NCBI GenBank assembly: GCA_023053545.1
Contig: JAKZAN010000082.1
Coordinates: 1 to 64,000 of the forward strand
Length of the DNA: 64,000 nt
From: Lepidurus packardi
Lineage: Eukaryota > Arthropoda > Branchiopoda > Notostraca > Triopsidae
Reading direction: 5' to 3'
Below the pieces are notes generated by a model. It was not told where the DNA came from and did no database searches. It saw only the letters and a program-made list of their open reading frames with translations. Shown in pieces: positions 26,401 through 37,364 of this stretch (position 1 is its first letter; each line of letters starts with the position of its first letter). A program made the position numbers and the translations under genes.

Positions 26401-28234
26401 GCTCGCCCGACCGTTCTTGAGCAGAGACATGTGTCTTGTTTGTGGATCCGTGTAGTAACTGATGATGCTTCCGTTCACATCCCTCCACGTCGCATTTCGT
26501 TTTTCGGCGGCATTCTCTGCTTCGATGGTTCCGTCCCAAACAAGAAAAACAGAGTCCGCTGTCCTTTACCAGGGATAAACGCTTGTCGGGGCTTAGGGCT
26601 TTAAAGGTATTGCAGGTTTTCAGTAGGTGACCAGGTTCCGTGCACGCTTGGCACCCTTGCTCTATCTCTTCTTGCCGGACATTGTGCACGCGTGGTTGCA
26701 GGGCGTTGATCTGACGCGATTTTTGCCCGCTGCTGGCTGGTTTCACGGCTTGCTCGGTAACACGCACCACCTTTCTGCTCATTACGAGCTCTTCAAGGAA
26801 GATGTCGAAATGGACCAGATTCAGGATTTCCGGTTGGGCCTTCCATACCCGCTTGCCCCATTTGTCTCGGAAACGCTCCGGAAGCTTATCCACAAGCTGC
26901 GAGAGAGTACCACCAGAGTCCAACTCACTCGTGAAGTTGTACTCCACCAACGTCGAAACAGTCTCGTGTACTTCGCCGGCGAACCTTCTCAAACCCGCGT
27001 TGTCTTCCTTTCGCATTGGCTCAATGGCTAATAACGCGTCGGTGTAGGCACGCGCAACCAAAAACGGATGCCCATATTTACGATGCAATTCCTCTAGTGC
27101 TCTCCGATAGAGGGCGGGGCGGCACAGCGTACCAGCGATGGATTTTCGTACTTCATCCGTCAGTAGCTCTTTCAGGTAGGTCAATTTGATTGCGTCCGAC
27201 CAGCGCATGGAATCAATCATCGCGCGAAAGGAGGATATAAACATGGGCCAATTCTTTGGGTCCCCGTCGAACTTCGTTATGTCCAACTTCGGTGCGCGGC
27301 ATGTGACCTGGGAATCTCCAACACGCTGCTCGTCCTCTTCGTAGATCCAGCGGTCGTCATCGGTAGTGGCTGTGACCCTGCATCGACGTGGAATTGCTGC
27401 ATTTGCGTTGCTAGGACCGGGATGTTGGGCCGTAGGGCGAGTGACGTAAGGCCTAGCTAACGGCTGCGTTCGCCTCAGTGAGTCTTCCACTTTCACCCTC
27501 GCTTCTAACGCTCGTCTTTCGTCCCTCTCTCGCTGAAGCAACGACACCAGGCATTCCTGACCCTCTTCCAAACGCTCCACCATCGTCCCCAGCACGCGTT
27601 GCTCTTCTAGCTGGGCCTTCAGCTTCTCGATTTGCGCGTCTCTACGTAATAAATAAACGCTTAAGCCCTCCAGGTCTACATCCTCACGTTGCGCGTCACT
27701 CGGTGGGATTTCGTTGCTCTGCTGGTAAACTTCCACGGTTTCAGCTGCACCACGATCCAGCGCGGACTCGATACCTCGGGACTGTTGACTTGCCATTTCG
27801 GCTGCCACGGTTTGCTCTTTCGCCAATGTATTCCTCTGAAGCTGCGGGGCATCTTGGTCCTCGAGGCTTTCCAGAGAATTCATACTTGAGCATGACGCGA
27901 TTGAGGATACTCTTGCAGCCAGGTGTTCATCTAGTTCCCTTTTGCAAGCCATGTGCTCTTCGCGGAACTTCTGCGGCCATCCATCTTGATTCTGGCCTGA
28001 TGTGCTTTGATAATTTTCGTTCAAAGCGAGGCCGTTCTCGAAGTGCTCTGTCAATCGGGCTCGTAAGCCTTTCAAGATTGTCCGTCGATCGCGGAGCCTA
28101 ATTGCACCACGAATACGGTTCACCTGACGAGTGTGTTGAGACTTTTCATGCGTTCTCAACGCTTTAACTGCTTCGGGGCTCAACGCTTCCTCGGTCTCTT
28201 CATCCACGCTATATGTAAATGGAGTCGTCGCCAT
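23411..28234 (-). CDS. BEL/Pao Gag-Pol: Gag, aspartic protease, RT, RNase H, start of integrase
   Basis: The frame could open at 28318 inside the LTR, but the Met at 28234 is chosen: it lies 10 bp past the primer site and has a strong context (GCCATGG). Numbered from it there are 1607 residues. A charged coiled coil spans about 197-257, a DUF1759-type capsid region about 312-487, and zinc knuckles at 528-541 and 562-575 (CCHC), followed by a Cys/His cluster at 581-595. An A17-type protease has its active Asp at 649 in LLDPGS (Pro where Ser or Thr is usual). The RT has Asp988 in motif A (ADVERMYHQV) and YVDN at 1065-1068 instead of YxDD. The RNase H carboxylates are Asp1243, Glu1286, Asp1316 and Asp1362. 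The integrase zinc motif begins with His1570, His1575 and Cys1605, then the TGA follows. Gag and Pol share one frame with no frameshift, as is usual for this family. Confidence 0.95.
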   Translation of the reverse strand: MATTPFTYSVDEETEEALSPEAVKALRTHEKSQHTRQVNRIRGAIRLRDRRTILKGLRARLTEHFENGLALNENYQSTSGQNQDGWPQKFREEHMACKRELDEHLAARVSSIASCSSMNSLESLEDQDAPQLQRNTLAKEQTVAAEMASQQSRGIESALDRGAAETVEVYQQSNEIPPSDAQREDVDLEGLSVYLLRRDAQIEKLKAQLEEQRVLGTMVERLEEGQECLVSLLQRERDERRALEARVKVEDSLRRTQPLARPYVTRPTAQHPGPSNANAAIPRRCRVTATTDDDRWIYEEDEQRVGDSQVTCRAPKLDITKFDGDPKNWPMFISSFRAMIDSMRWSDAIKLTYLKELLTDEVRKSIAGTLCRPALYRRALEELHRKYGHPFLVARAYTDALLAIEPMRKEDNAGLRRFAGEVHETVSTLVEYNFTSELDSGGTLSQLVDKLPERFRDKWGKRVWKAQPEILNLVHFDIFLEELVMSRKVVRVTEQAVKPASSGQKSRQINALQPRVHNVRQEEIEQGCQACTEPGHLLKTCNTFKALSPDKRLSLVKDSGLCFSCLGRNHRSRECRRKTKCDVEGCERKHHQLLHGSTNKTHVSAQERSGEPSVNATQHHVTTMSSLLPVVPVCIRNGTRTLYTHALLDPGSDRSLIRSDVARKLRLKGPNIRIRPRTFHGQDPVIHSKAVNYTISSVDGTFTSQMDRTLVVPRLTGADRRLNLKKLAEQYDHLKDLPLPSDVPESITLLLGTDATIYAHEQLAIVKPAKGASMPAAVLTPFGWTLFGPAQIQGASSIQNSAMTISAYEVLEEPNDLVKTLWDTDLLGITAPAPQSADDQRAVRLLEETTRKVGNRYETGLLWKQDKPNLPNNYGHALHRFLQLERRLAKDPGLAERYEEIIGEYVKYGFARVVEEPRNAEVGKVWYLPHHAVVSPHKPGKVRMVFDASARHQGTSLNDALLKGPDLSTNLVDILLKFRLQQVAVAADVERMYHQVRVRESDQSALRFLWRSHGSTEAPATYQMMVHVFGAVSSPTTCINALQRTAKDHRQEHPEAAERVFTNVYVDNFLDSCATVEEAERISLEMTELLARGGFRLTKWISTSRSVMEKIPKSEWLDGTVDLARDPLPTERILGLWWNSQEDVFSFRPEIGAEARLKREILSEIAKIYDPLGFLAPVVLFAKILLQTLWRHGTEWNEEPPPELLTTWQEWCLSLSSIEGLKIPRCIQTDPQQVPAQLHVFTDASEQGYGAVAYLRLQMGNGWQRKFTMSKSRVSPIKHLTIPRLELSGAVIGVRLAKTICQSLGISIHEAIFWTDSQTTLQWICSRKRRFHAFVGNRVGEILETTRAQQWRHVPGKVNPADQCSRGVTAAVWDRENWFHGPTFLSEAEENWPPRKVVAEPEDDAEMVAESWIGAITVSEEECAVGQFLKGRSSLTAALRIIALILRFYDRLKTSHSANGNGDPNPHHAPRAPGGGKLARLTAVELTKALAACVKMGQHAVFAKEIKQLKKAEPIAPNSRLAKLNPYLDDGGILRSRGRIENAAVDTAMKNPIILSPDVEITRLIIGGAHERLYHASSDRTLHELHQQYWILRGRQAVRNYVTKCPR

Positions 28235-28243
28235 GGCCGACAC

Positions 28244-28261
28244 TCCCGGGTTTCGGCACCA
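28244..28261 (-). other. Primer binding site for tRNA-Phe (BEL/Pao element)
   Basis: Read on the minus strand, TGGTGCCGAAACCCGGGA begins 4 nt (AATT) after the 5' LTR. It is complementary over 18 nt to the 3' end of animal tRNA-Phe (acceptor GCCGAAA, CCA tail included), from my knowledge of that tRNA. This is where minus-strand DNA synthesis would start, and it fixes the orientation and the 5' LTR end. Confidence 0.88.
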
Positions 28262-28265
28262 AATT

Positions 28266-28489
28266 TGTAACGGAATGAAGGAACAGCGTTGTGGTCTTGT
28301 GCAGGAAAAACGTTGCACGTGTATTGCTCACAGGAAACTCGGTTACAACCATACGAGACTTTGACATTGACTTGACTGGCGCTCAGGTACACCAGAACTC
28401 CCTTCGCGAGCACGTGCAGCCGGGGGCGATCTAGGGCCCGTCGCACAACCATATTCCTTCTTTCGTATTCTCCTGTTCCATCCGGAACA
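28266..28489 (-). repeat. 5' LTR of BEL/Pao element (224 bp)
   Basis: Second copy of the 224-bp repeat at 22181-22404, with no difference seen by eye. In element orientation it is the upstream LTR and would carry the promoter; no convincing TATA box was recognised, so an initiator-type promoter is possible. It is followed by the primer site. Confidence 0.96.
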
Positions 28490-28494
28490 GACTT
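28490..28494. repeat. Target-site duplication of the BEL/Pao element, right copy (GACTT)
   Basis: GACTT follows the right LTR and matches 22176-22180 exactly. Satellite A continues directly from it. Confidence 0.93.
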
Positions 28495-31400
28495 AATTCA
28501 TGAATTACTGACTTAATTCATGAATTACTGACTTAATTCATAATTACTGACTTAATTCATGACTTACTGACTTAATTAACTAATTACTGACTTAATTCAT
28601 GAATTACTGACTTAATTCATAAAATACTGACTAAATTCACAAAATACTGACTTAATTCATGAACTACTGACTTAATTCATGAATAACTGACTTAATTAAT
28701 GAATTCCTGACTTAAATAATGAATTACTGAAATAGTTCATGAATTAATGAATTGAATCATAAATTACTGACTTAATTAATTAATTACTGACTTAATTCAT
28801 GAATTACTGACTCAATTCATAATTACTGACCTAATTCATGCATTACTGACTTAATTCATGAATTACTGACTTAATTAACTAATTACTGACTTAGTTAATG
28901 AATTACTGACTTATTTCATGAAATACTGACTTAATTCACGAAATACTGACTAAATTCATGAACTACTGACTTAATTCATGAATTACTGACTTTATTCATG
29001 AATTACTGACTTAATTAATGAATTACTGACTTAATTTGTAATTACTGACTTAATTCATGAATTACTGACCCAATTTATGAATTACTGACTTAATTAACTA
29101 ATTACTGACTTAATTCATAAAATACTGACTTAATTCACTAAATACTGATTTAATTCATGAGCTACTGACTTAATTCATGAATTACTGACTTAATTCATGA
29201 ATTACTGACTTAATTCATGAATTAATTACTTAATTCATGAATTACTGCCTTAATTCATGAATTACTGACTTAATTCATGAATTACTGACTTAATTCATGA
29301 AATACTGACTTAATTCATGAAATACTGACTTTATTCATGAAATACTGACTTAATTCATGAACTACTTACTTAATTCACGAATTACTCACTAAATTCATGA
29401 ACTACTCACTTAATTCATGAATTACTCACTTAATTCATGCATTTCTGACTTAATTCTTGAACTATTGACTTAATTCATGAATTACTGACTTAGTTCATCA
29501 ATAACTGACTTAATTAATGAATTCCTGACTTAAATAATGAATTACTGAAATAGTTCATGAATTAATGAATTGAATCATTAATTACTGACTTATTTAAATA
29601 ACTACGGACTTAGTTCATAAATTACTGACTTAATTCATTAATTACTGACTTAATTCATGAATTACTGACTCAATTCATAATTACTGACCTAATTCATGCA
29701 TTACTGACTTAATTCATGAATTACTGACTTAATTAACTAATTACTGACTTAGTTAATGAATTACTGACTTAATTCATGAAATACTGACTTAATTCACGAA
29801 ATACTGACTTAATTCATGAACTACTGACTTAATTCATGAATTACTGACTTTATTCATGAATTACTGACTTAATTAATGAATTACTGACTTAATTTGTAAT
29901 TACTGACTTAATTCATGAATTACTGACCTAATTTATGAATTACTGACTTAATTCATGAATTAATTACTTAATTCATGAATTACTGCCTTAATTCATGAAT
30001 TACTGACTTAATTCATGAAATACTGACTTAATTCATGAAATACTGACTTAATTCATGAACTACTTACTTAATTCACGAATTACTCACTAAATTCATGAAT
30101 TACTCACTTAATTCATGAATTACTCACTTAATTCATCAATAACTGACTTAATTAATTAATTCCTGACTTAAATAATGAATTACTGAAATAGTTCATGAAT
30201 TAATGAATTGAATCATAAATTACTGACTTATTTAAATAACTACGGACTTAGTTAATAAATTACTGACTTAATTCATAAATTACAGACTTTATTCATGAAT
30301 TAACTGACTTAATTCATGAACTAATGACTTAATTCATGAACTACTGAGTTAATTCATGAATTACTGACTTAATTCATAATTACTGACCTAATTCATGAAT
30401 TACTGACTTAATTCATGAATTACTGACTTAATTCATGAATTACTGACTTAATTCATAATTACTGACCTAATTCATGAATTACTGACTTAATTCATGAAAT
30501 ACTGACTTATATCATGAAATACTGACTTAATTCACGAAATAATGACTTAATTCATGAACTACTTACTTAATTCACGAATTATTCACTTAATTCATGAATT
30601 ACTCACTTAATTCATTCATTTCTGACTTAATTCTTGAACTATTGACTTAATTCATGAATTACTGACTTATTTCATGAATAACTGACATAATTAATGAATT
30701 CCTGACTTAATAATGAATTACTGACTTAATTCATGAATTACTGACTTAATTCAGGAATTACAGACTTAATTCATGAATTACTGACTTATTTCATGAATAA
30801 CTGACTTAATTAATGAATTCCTGACTTAATAATGAATTACTGACTTAATTCATGAATTACTGAGTTAATTCATGAATTACAGACTTAATTCATGAATTAC
30901 TGACTTAATTAATGAATTGCTGACTTAATTCATGAATTACTGACTTAATTCATGAATTACTGACTTAATTCATGAATTACTGACTTAATTCATGACTTGC
31001 TGACTTACTTCATGAAATACTGACTTAATTCGTGAAATACTGACTTATTTCATGAATAACTGACTTAATTAATCAATTCCTGACTTAAATAATGAATTAC
31101 TGAAATAGTTCATGAATTAATGAATTGAATCATAAATTACTGACTTATTTAAATAACTACGGACTTAGTTCATGAACTACTGACTTAATTCATGAACTAC
31201 TAAGTTAATTCATGAATTACTGACTTTTAATTCATGAATTACTGACTTAATTCATAATTACTGACCTAATTCATGAATTACTGACTTAATTAATGAATTC
31301 CTGACTTAATTCATAATTCCTGACCTAATTCATGAATTACTGACTTAATTAATGAATTCCTGACTCAATAATGAATTACTGACTTAATTCATGAATTACT

Positions 31401-32870
31401 GACTTAATTCATGAATTACAGACTTAATTCATGAATTACTGACTTAATTAATGAATTGCTGACTTAATTCATGAAATACTGAATTAATTCATGAATTACT
31501 GACTTAATTCATGAAATACTGACTTATTTCATGAATAACTGACTTAATTAATCAATTCCTGACTTAAATAATGAATTACTGAAATAGTTCATGAATTAAT
31601 GAATTGAATCATAAATTACTGACTTATTTAAATAACTACGGACTTAGTTCATAAATTACTGACTTAATTAATAAATTACAGACTTTATTCATGAATTAAC
31701 TGACTTAATTCATGAACTACTGACTTAATTCATGAACTACTGAGTTAATTCATGAATTACTGACTTAATTCATAATTACTGACCTAATTCATGAATTACT
31801 GACTTAATTCATTAATTAATGACTTAATTCATTAATTAATGACTTAATTCATGAATTACTGACCTATTTAACGAATTTGTGACTTAATTCATGAATTAAT
31901 GACTTAATTCATGAAATACTGACTTATATCATGAAATACTGACTTAATTCACGAAATAATGACTTAATTCATGAACTACATACTTAATTCACGAATTACT
32001 CACTTAATTCATGAATTACTCACTTAATTCATGCATTTCTGACTTAATTCTTGAACTATTGACTTAATTCATGAATTCCTGACTTAATAATGAATTACTG
32101 ACTTAGTTCATGAATTACTGACTTAATTCATGAATTACAGACTTAATTCATGAATTACTGACTTAATTAATGAATTGCTGACTTAATTCATGAATTACTG
32201 ACTTAATTCATAAATTACTGACTTAATTCATAAATTACAGACTATATTCATGAATTAACTGACTTAATTCATGAACTACTGACTTAATTCATGAACTACT
32301 GACTTAATTCATGAATTACTGACTTAATTAACTAATTACTGACTTAATTCATGAATTACTGACTTAATTCACGAAATACTGACTTAATTCATTAACTATT
32401 GACTTAATTCATGAATTACTGACTTATTTCATGAATAACTGACTTAATTAATGAATTCCTGACTTAAATAATGAATTACTGAAATAGTTCATGAATTAAT
32501 GAATTGAATCATAAATTACTGACTTATTTAAATAACTACGGACTTAGTTCATGAATTACTGACTTAATTCATTAATTACTGACTTAATTCATGAATTACT
32601 GACTCAATTCATAATTACTGACCTAATTCATGCATTACTGACTTAATTCATGAATTACTGACTTAATTAACTAATTACTGACTTAGTTAATGAATTACTG
32701 ACTTAATTCATGAAATACTGACTTAATTCACGAAATACTGACTTAATTCATGAACTACTGACTTAAATCATGAATTACTGACTTTATTCATGAATTACTG
32801 AATTTATTCATGAATTACTGACTTAATTAATGAATTACTGACTTAATTTGTAATTACTGACTTAATTCAT

Positions 32871-32932
32871 GAATTAATTCATGAATAATTAATTCATGAA
32901 TGAATTAATTCATGAATAATTAATTACTTCAT
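32871..32932. repeat. Linker-less satellite A units (15-16 bp period)
   Basis: Here the normal CTGACT linker is missing and palindromic cores abut: GAATTAATTCATGAAT and AATTAATTCATGAAT alternate, giving a 15-16 bp period instead of 20. The block is almost wholly self-complementary and could fold into long AT-rich stems. It is copied at 35182-35243 by the 2311-bp duplication and was not seen elsewhere. Confidence 0.85.
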
Positions 32933-35181
32933 GACCCAATTTATGAATTACTGACTTAATTTACTAATTACTGACTTAATTCATAAAATACTGACTTAAT
33001 TCACTAAATACTGATTTAATTCATGAACTACTGACTTAATTCATGAGTTACTGACTTAATTCATGAATGACTGACTTAATTAACTAATTACTGAATTAGT
33101 TAATGAATTACTGACTTAATTCATGAAATACTGACTTAATTCACGAAATGCTGACTTAATTCATGAACTACTGACTTAATTCATGAATTACTGACTTTAT
33201 TCATGAATTACTGACTTAATTAATGAATTACTGACTTAATTTGTTATTACTGACTTAATTCATGAATTACTGTCCCAATTTATGAATTACTGACTTAATT
33301 TACTAATTACTGACTTAATTCATAAAATACTGACTTAATTCACTAAATACTGATTTAATTCATGAACTACTGATTTAATTCATGAATTACTGACTTAATT
33401 CATGAATTACTGTCTTAATTCATGAATTAATTACTTAATTCATGAATTACTGCCTTAATTCATGAATTACTGACTTAATTCATGAATTACTGACTTAATT
33501 CATGAAATACTGACTTACTTCATGAAATACTGACTGAATTCATGAAATACTGACTTAATTAATGAATTCCTGACTTAAATAATGAATAACTGAAATAGTT
33601 AATGAATTTATGAATTGAATCATAAGTTACTGACTTATTTAAATAACTACGGACTTAGTTCATAAATTACTGACTTAATTCATGAACTACTGACTTAATT
33701 CATGAACTACTGACTTAATTCATGAATTACTGATTTAATTAACTAATTACTGACTTAATTCATGAATTACTGACTTAATTCACGAAATACTGACTTAATT
33801 CATGAACTATTGACTTAATTCATGAATTACTGACTTATTTCATGAATAACTGACTTAATTAATGAATTCCTGACTTAAATAATGAATTACTGAAATAGTT
33901 CATGAATTAATGAATTGAATCATAAATGACTGACTTATTTAAATAACTACGGACTTAGTTCATAAATTACTGACTTAATTCATAAATTACAGACTTTATT
34001 CATGAATTAACTGACTTAATTCATGAACTACTGACTTAATTCATGAACTACTGAGTTAATTCATGAATTACTGACTTAATTCATAATTACTGACCTAATT
34101 CATGAATTACTGACTTAATTCATTAATTAATGACTTAATTCATGAATTACTGACTTAATTCATGAATTACTGACCTATTTAACGAATTTGTGACTTAATT
34201 CATGAATTAATGACTTAATTCATGAAATACTGACTTATATCATGAAATACTGACTTAATTCACGAAATAATGACTTAATTCATGAACTACATACTTAATT
34301 CACGAATTACTCACTTAATTCATGAATTACTCACTTAATTCATGCATTTCTGACTTAATTCTTGAACTATTGACTTAATTCATGAATTCCTGACTTAATA
34401 ATGAATTACTGACTTAGTTCATGAATTACTGACTTAATTCATGAATTACAGACTTAATTCATGAATTACTGACTTAATTAATGAATTGCTGACTTAATTC
34501 ATGAATTACTGACTTAATTCATAAATTACTGACTTAATTCATAAATTACAGACTATATTCATGAATTAACTGACTTAATTCATGAACTACTGACTTAATT
34601 CATGAACTACTGACTTAATTCATGAATTACTGACTTAATTAACTAATTACTGACTTAATTCATGAATTACTGACTTAATTCACGAAATACTGACTTAATT
34701 CATTAACTATTGACTTAATTCATGAATTACTGACTTATTTCATGAATAACTGACTTAATTAATGAATTCCTGACTTAAATAATGAATTACTGAAATAGTT
34801 CATGAATTAATGAATTGAATCATAAATTACTGACTTATTTAAATAACTACGGACTTAGTTCATGAATTACTGACTTAATTCATTAATTACTGACTTAATT
34901 CATGAATTACTGACTCAATTCATAATTACTGACCTAATTCATGCATTACTGACTTAATTCATGAATTACTGACTTAATTAACTAATTACTGACTTAGTTA
35001 ATGAATTACTGACTTAATTCATGAAATACTGACTTAATTCACGAAATACTGACTTAATTCATGAACTACTGACTTAAATCATGAATTACTGACTTTATTC
35101 ATGAATTACTGAATTTATTCATGAATTACTGACTTAATTAATGAATTACTGACTTAATTTGTAATTACTGACTTAATTCAT

Positions 35182-35243
35182 GAATTAATTCATGAATAAT
35201 TAATTCATGAATGAATTAATTCATGAATAATTAATTACTTCAT
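35182..35243. repeat. Second copy of the linker-less satellite A units
   Basis: Same sequence as 32871-32932 at the 2311-bp offset of the tandem duplication. Confidence 0.85.
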
Positions 35244-37039
35244 GACCCAATTTATGAATTACTGACTTAATTTACTAATTACTGACTTAATTCATAAAAT
35301 ACTGACTTAATTCACTAAATACTGATTTAATTCATGAACTACTGACTTAATTCATGAGTTACTGACTTAATTCATGAATGACTGACTTAATTAACTAATT
35401 ACTGAATTAGTTAATGAATTACTGACTTAATTCATGAAATACTGACTTAATTCACGAAATGCTGACTTAATTCATGAACTACTGACTTAATTCATGAATT
35501 ACTGACTTTATTCATGAATTACTGACTTAATTAATGAATTACTGACTTAATTTGTTATTACTGACTTAATTCATGAATTACTGTCCCAATTTATGAATTA
35601 CTGACTTAATTTACTAATTACTGACTTAATTCATAAAATACTGACTTAATTCACTAAATACTGATTTAATTCATGAACTACTGACTTAATTCATGAATTA
35701 CTGACTTAATTCATGAATTACTGTCTTAATTCATGAATTAATTACTTAATTCATGAATTACTGCCTTAATTCATGAATTACTGACTTAATTCATGAATTA
35801 CTGACTTAATTCATGAAATACTGACTTACTTCATGAAATACTGACTGAATTCATGAAATACTGACTTAATTAATGAATTCCTGACTTAAATAATGAATAA
35901 CTGAAATAGTTAATGAATTTATGAATTGAATCATAAGTTACTGACTTATTTAAATAACTACGGACTTAGTTCATAAATTACTGACTTAATTCATGAACTA
36001 CTGACTTAATTCATGAACTACTGACTTAATTCATGAATTACTGATTTAATTAACTAATTACTGACTTAATTCATGAATTACTGACTTAATTCACGAAATA
36101 CTGACTTAATTCATGAACTATTGACTTAATTCATGAATTACTGACTTATTTCATGAATAACTGACTTAATTAATGAATTCCTGACTTAAATAATGAATTA
36201 CTGAAATAGTTCATGAATTAATGAATTGAATCATAAATGACTGACTTATTTAAATAACTACGGACTTAGTTCATAAATTACTGACTTAATTCATAAATTA
36301 CAGACTTTATTCATGAATTAACTGACTTAATTCATGAACTACTGACTTAATTCATGAACTACTGAGTTAATTCATGAATTACTGACTTAATTCATGAATT
36401 ACTGACTTAATTCATGAATTACTGACTTAATTCATAATTACTGACCTAATTCATGAATTACTGACTTAATTCATGAATTTCTGACTTAATTCATTAATTA
36501 ATGACTTAATTCATGAATTACTGACTTAATTCATGAATTACTGACTTAATTCATGAATTACTGACCTATTTAACGAATTTGTGACTTAATTCATGAATTA
36601 ATGACTAAATTCATGAAATACTGACTTACTTCATGAAATACTGACTTAATTCACGAAATAATGACTTAATTCATGAACTACTTACTTAATTCACGAATTA
36701 CTCACTTAATTCATGCATTTCTGACTTAATTCTTGAACTATTGACTTAATTCATGAATTACTGACTTATTTCATGAATAACTGACTTAATTAATGAATTC
36801 CTGACTTAAATAATGAATTACTGACTTAATTCATGAATTACTGACTTAATTCATGAATTACAGACTTAATTCATGAATTACTGACTTAATTAATGAATTG
36901 CTGACTTAATTCATGAATTAGTGACTTAATTCATGAATTACTGACTTAATTCATGAATTACTGACTTAATTCATGACTTGCTGACTTACTTCATGAAATA
37001 CTGACTTAATTCATGAAATACTGACTTAATTCATGAACT

Positions 37040-37044
37040 ACTTA
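37040..37044. repeat. Target-site duplication of the Ty3/gypsy element, left copy (ACTTA)
   Basis: ACTTA precedes the left LTR and is repeated at 41666-41670. Without the element the site reads as a normal satellite A variant (GAACTACTTACTTAATTC). Confidence 0.92.
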
Positions 37045-37225
37045 TGTAGTGATTACGTGTGTTTTAACCACAGCTGTAATGATCACTGATGACCGTTGTT
37101 AAGGTCGATATATCAGATAATCCTAGAGTGTGTTTTTGGTCTGCTCGTTAGTCTCTTGTATTGTACTTGTAACTCACTCCCTTTTCCATTCCCTGGCGCC
37201 ATCTATCATCGGTCGCTACATTACA
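37045..37225 (-). repeat. 3' LTR of Ty3/gypsy element (181 bp)
   Basis: Direct copy of 41485-41665 apart from G at 37098 where the other has A. In element orientation it starts TGTAATG and ends CACTACA, with TG...CA ends. Confidence 0.95.
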
Positions 37226-37228
37226 TCA

Positions 37229-37275
<47 letters not shown>

Positions 37276-37364
37276 CCAAATTAATCAAATGCAACAAAAA
37301 AAATGAACCGAACTTAAATGATTGACTTGCAACATAAGGAAGAAAAAAAATCACTTTGAACTCT
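37226..37364 (-). other. 3' untranslated region with 41-nt A tract / polypurine tract
   Basis: Between the stop codon and the 3' LTR lie 139 nt. On the minus strand the segment ends with 41 A (window 37232-37272 are all T) followed by GAGTGA against the LTR. The purine run A(n)GAGTGA probably includes the plus-strand primer; apart from one T it is all purine. The A tract is long for this role, and its exact length is uncertain because homopolymers are easily misassembled. Confidence 0.7.

Larger units (their letters stand above)
22181..28489 (-). mobile_element. Full-length BEL/Pao LTR retrotransposon (6309 bp)
   Basis: A complete element in reverse orientation: 5' LTR 28266-28489, 4-nt spacer, tRNA-Phe primer site 28244-28261, one gag-pol frame 28234-22433, polypurine tract 22415-22405 and 3' LTR 22404-22181, flanked by GACTT duplications. 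The gene order Gag, aspartic protease (A17 type), reverse transcriptase, RNase H, integrase and DUF5641-like tail is diagnostic of BEL/Pao. No envelope-like frame follows the integrase. The LTRs appear identical, so insertion into satellite A was recent. The frame carries one in-frame TGA at 23411-23413, so this copy is probably defective by itself, though it may have been mobilised by proteins from a sister copy. Its GC content (clearly higher than the flanks) and codon-like structure contrast sharply with the array around it. Confidence 0.96.
31681..36302. repeat. 2311-bp tandem duplication within satellite A
   Basis: 31681-33991 and 33992-36302 repeat each other at a constant offset of 2311 bp. 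This was checked at GACTTTATTC (31681, 33992 and again 36303), ACTATATTCA (32241, 34552) and the unusual block at 32871 and 35182. Only about three substitutions were noticed: one near 33374 against 35685 and two near 31832 against 34143. The length is not a multiple of 20, because the unit contains 21-bp and linker-less monomers. The near identity implies recent duplication. Confidence 0.85.
28490..37044. repeat. Satellite A array, middle block
   Basis: The same 20-bp satellite continues in phase after the BEL/Pao insertion. Its variant set differs from the left block: units with ATAATTACTGACC, CACGAAATACTGAC, TTTGTAATTACTG and ACCTATTTAACGAATTTGTG are common here and rare or absent before 20 kb. 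The marker group with AACTACGGACTTAGTT is still present about ten times. Several units carry TGACTCA instead of TGACTTA (near 28808, 29668, 32602 and 34912). No coding potential. Confidence 0.96.

Noticed and set aside
22443..28101. Many plus-strand and off-frame open frames across the BEL/Pao element
   Set aside because: They overlap the long minus-strand polyprotein, show no recognisable domain, and are the usual antisense shadows of a GC-richer coding region.
28180..28452. Short open frames within the LTRs (also at 22164-22562)
   Set aside because: They translate LTR sequence in both copies and have no gene features; the longer one upstream merely extends the gag frame into the LTR.
28808..34920. 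AP-1-like TGACTCA sites in several satellite A units
   Set aside because: They arise by one substitution in the linker TGACTTA and are carried in a few duplicated units; no sign of selection or of a regulated gene nearby.
37096..37284. 62-codon open frame ending in a run of Phe
   Set aside because: It reads the LTR and the T tract on the strand opposite to the element; the Phe run is only translation of the homopolymer.
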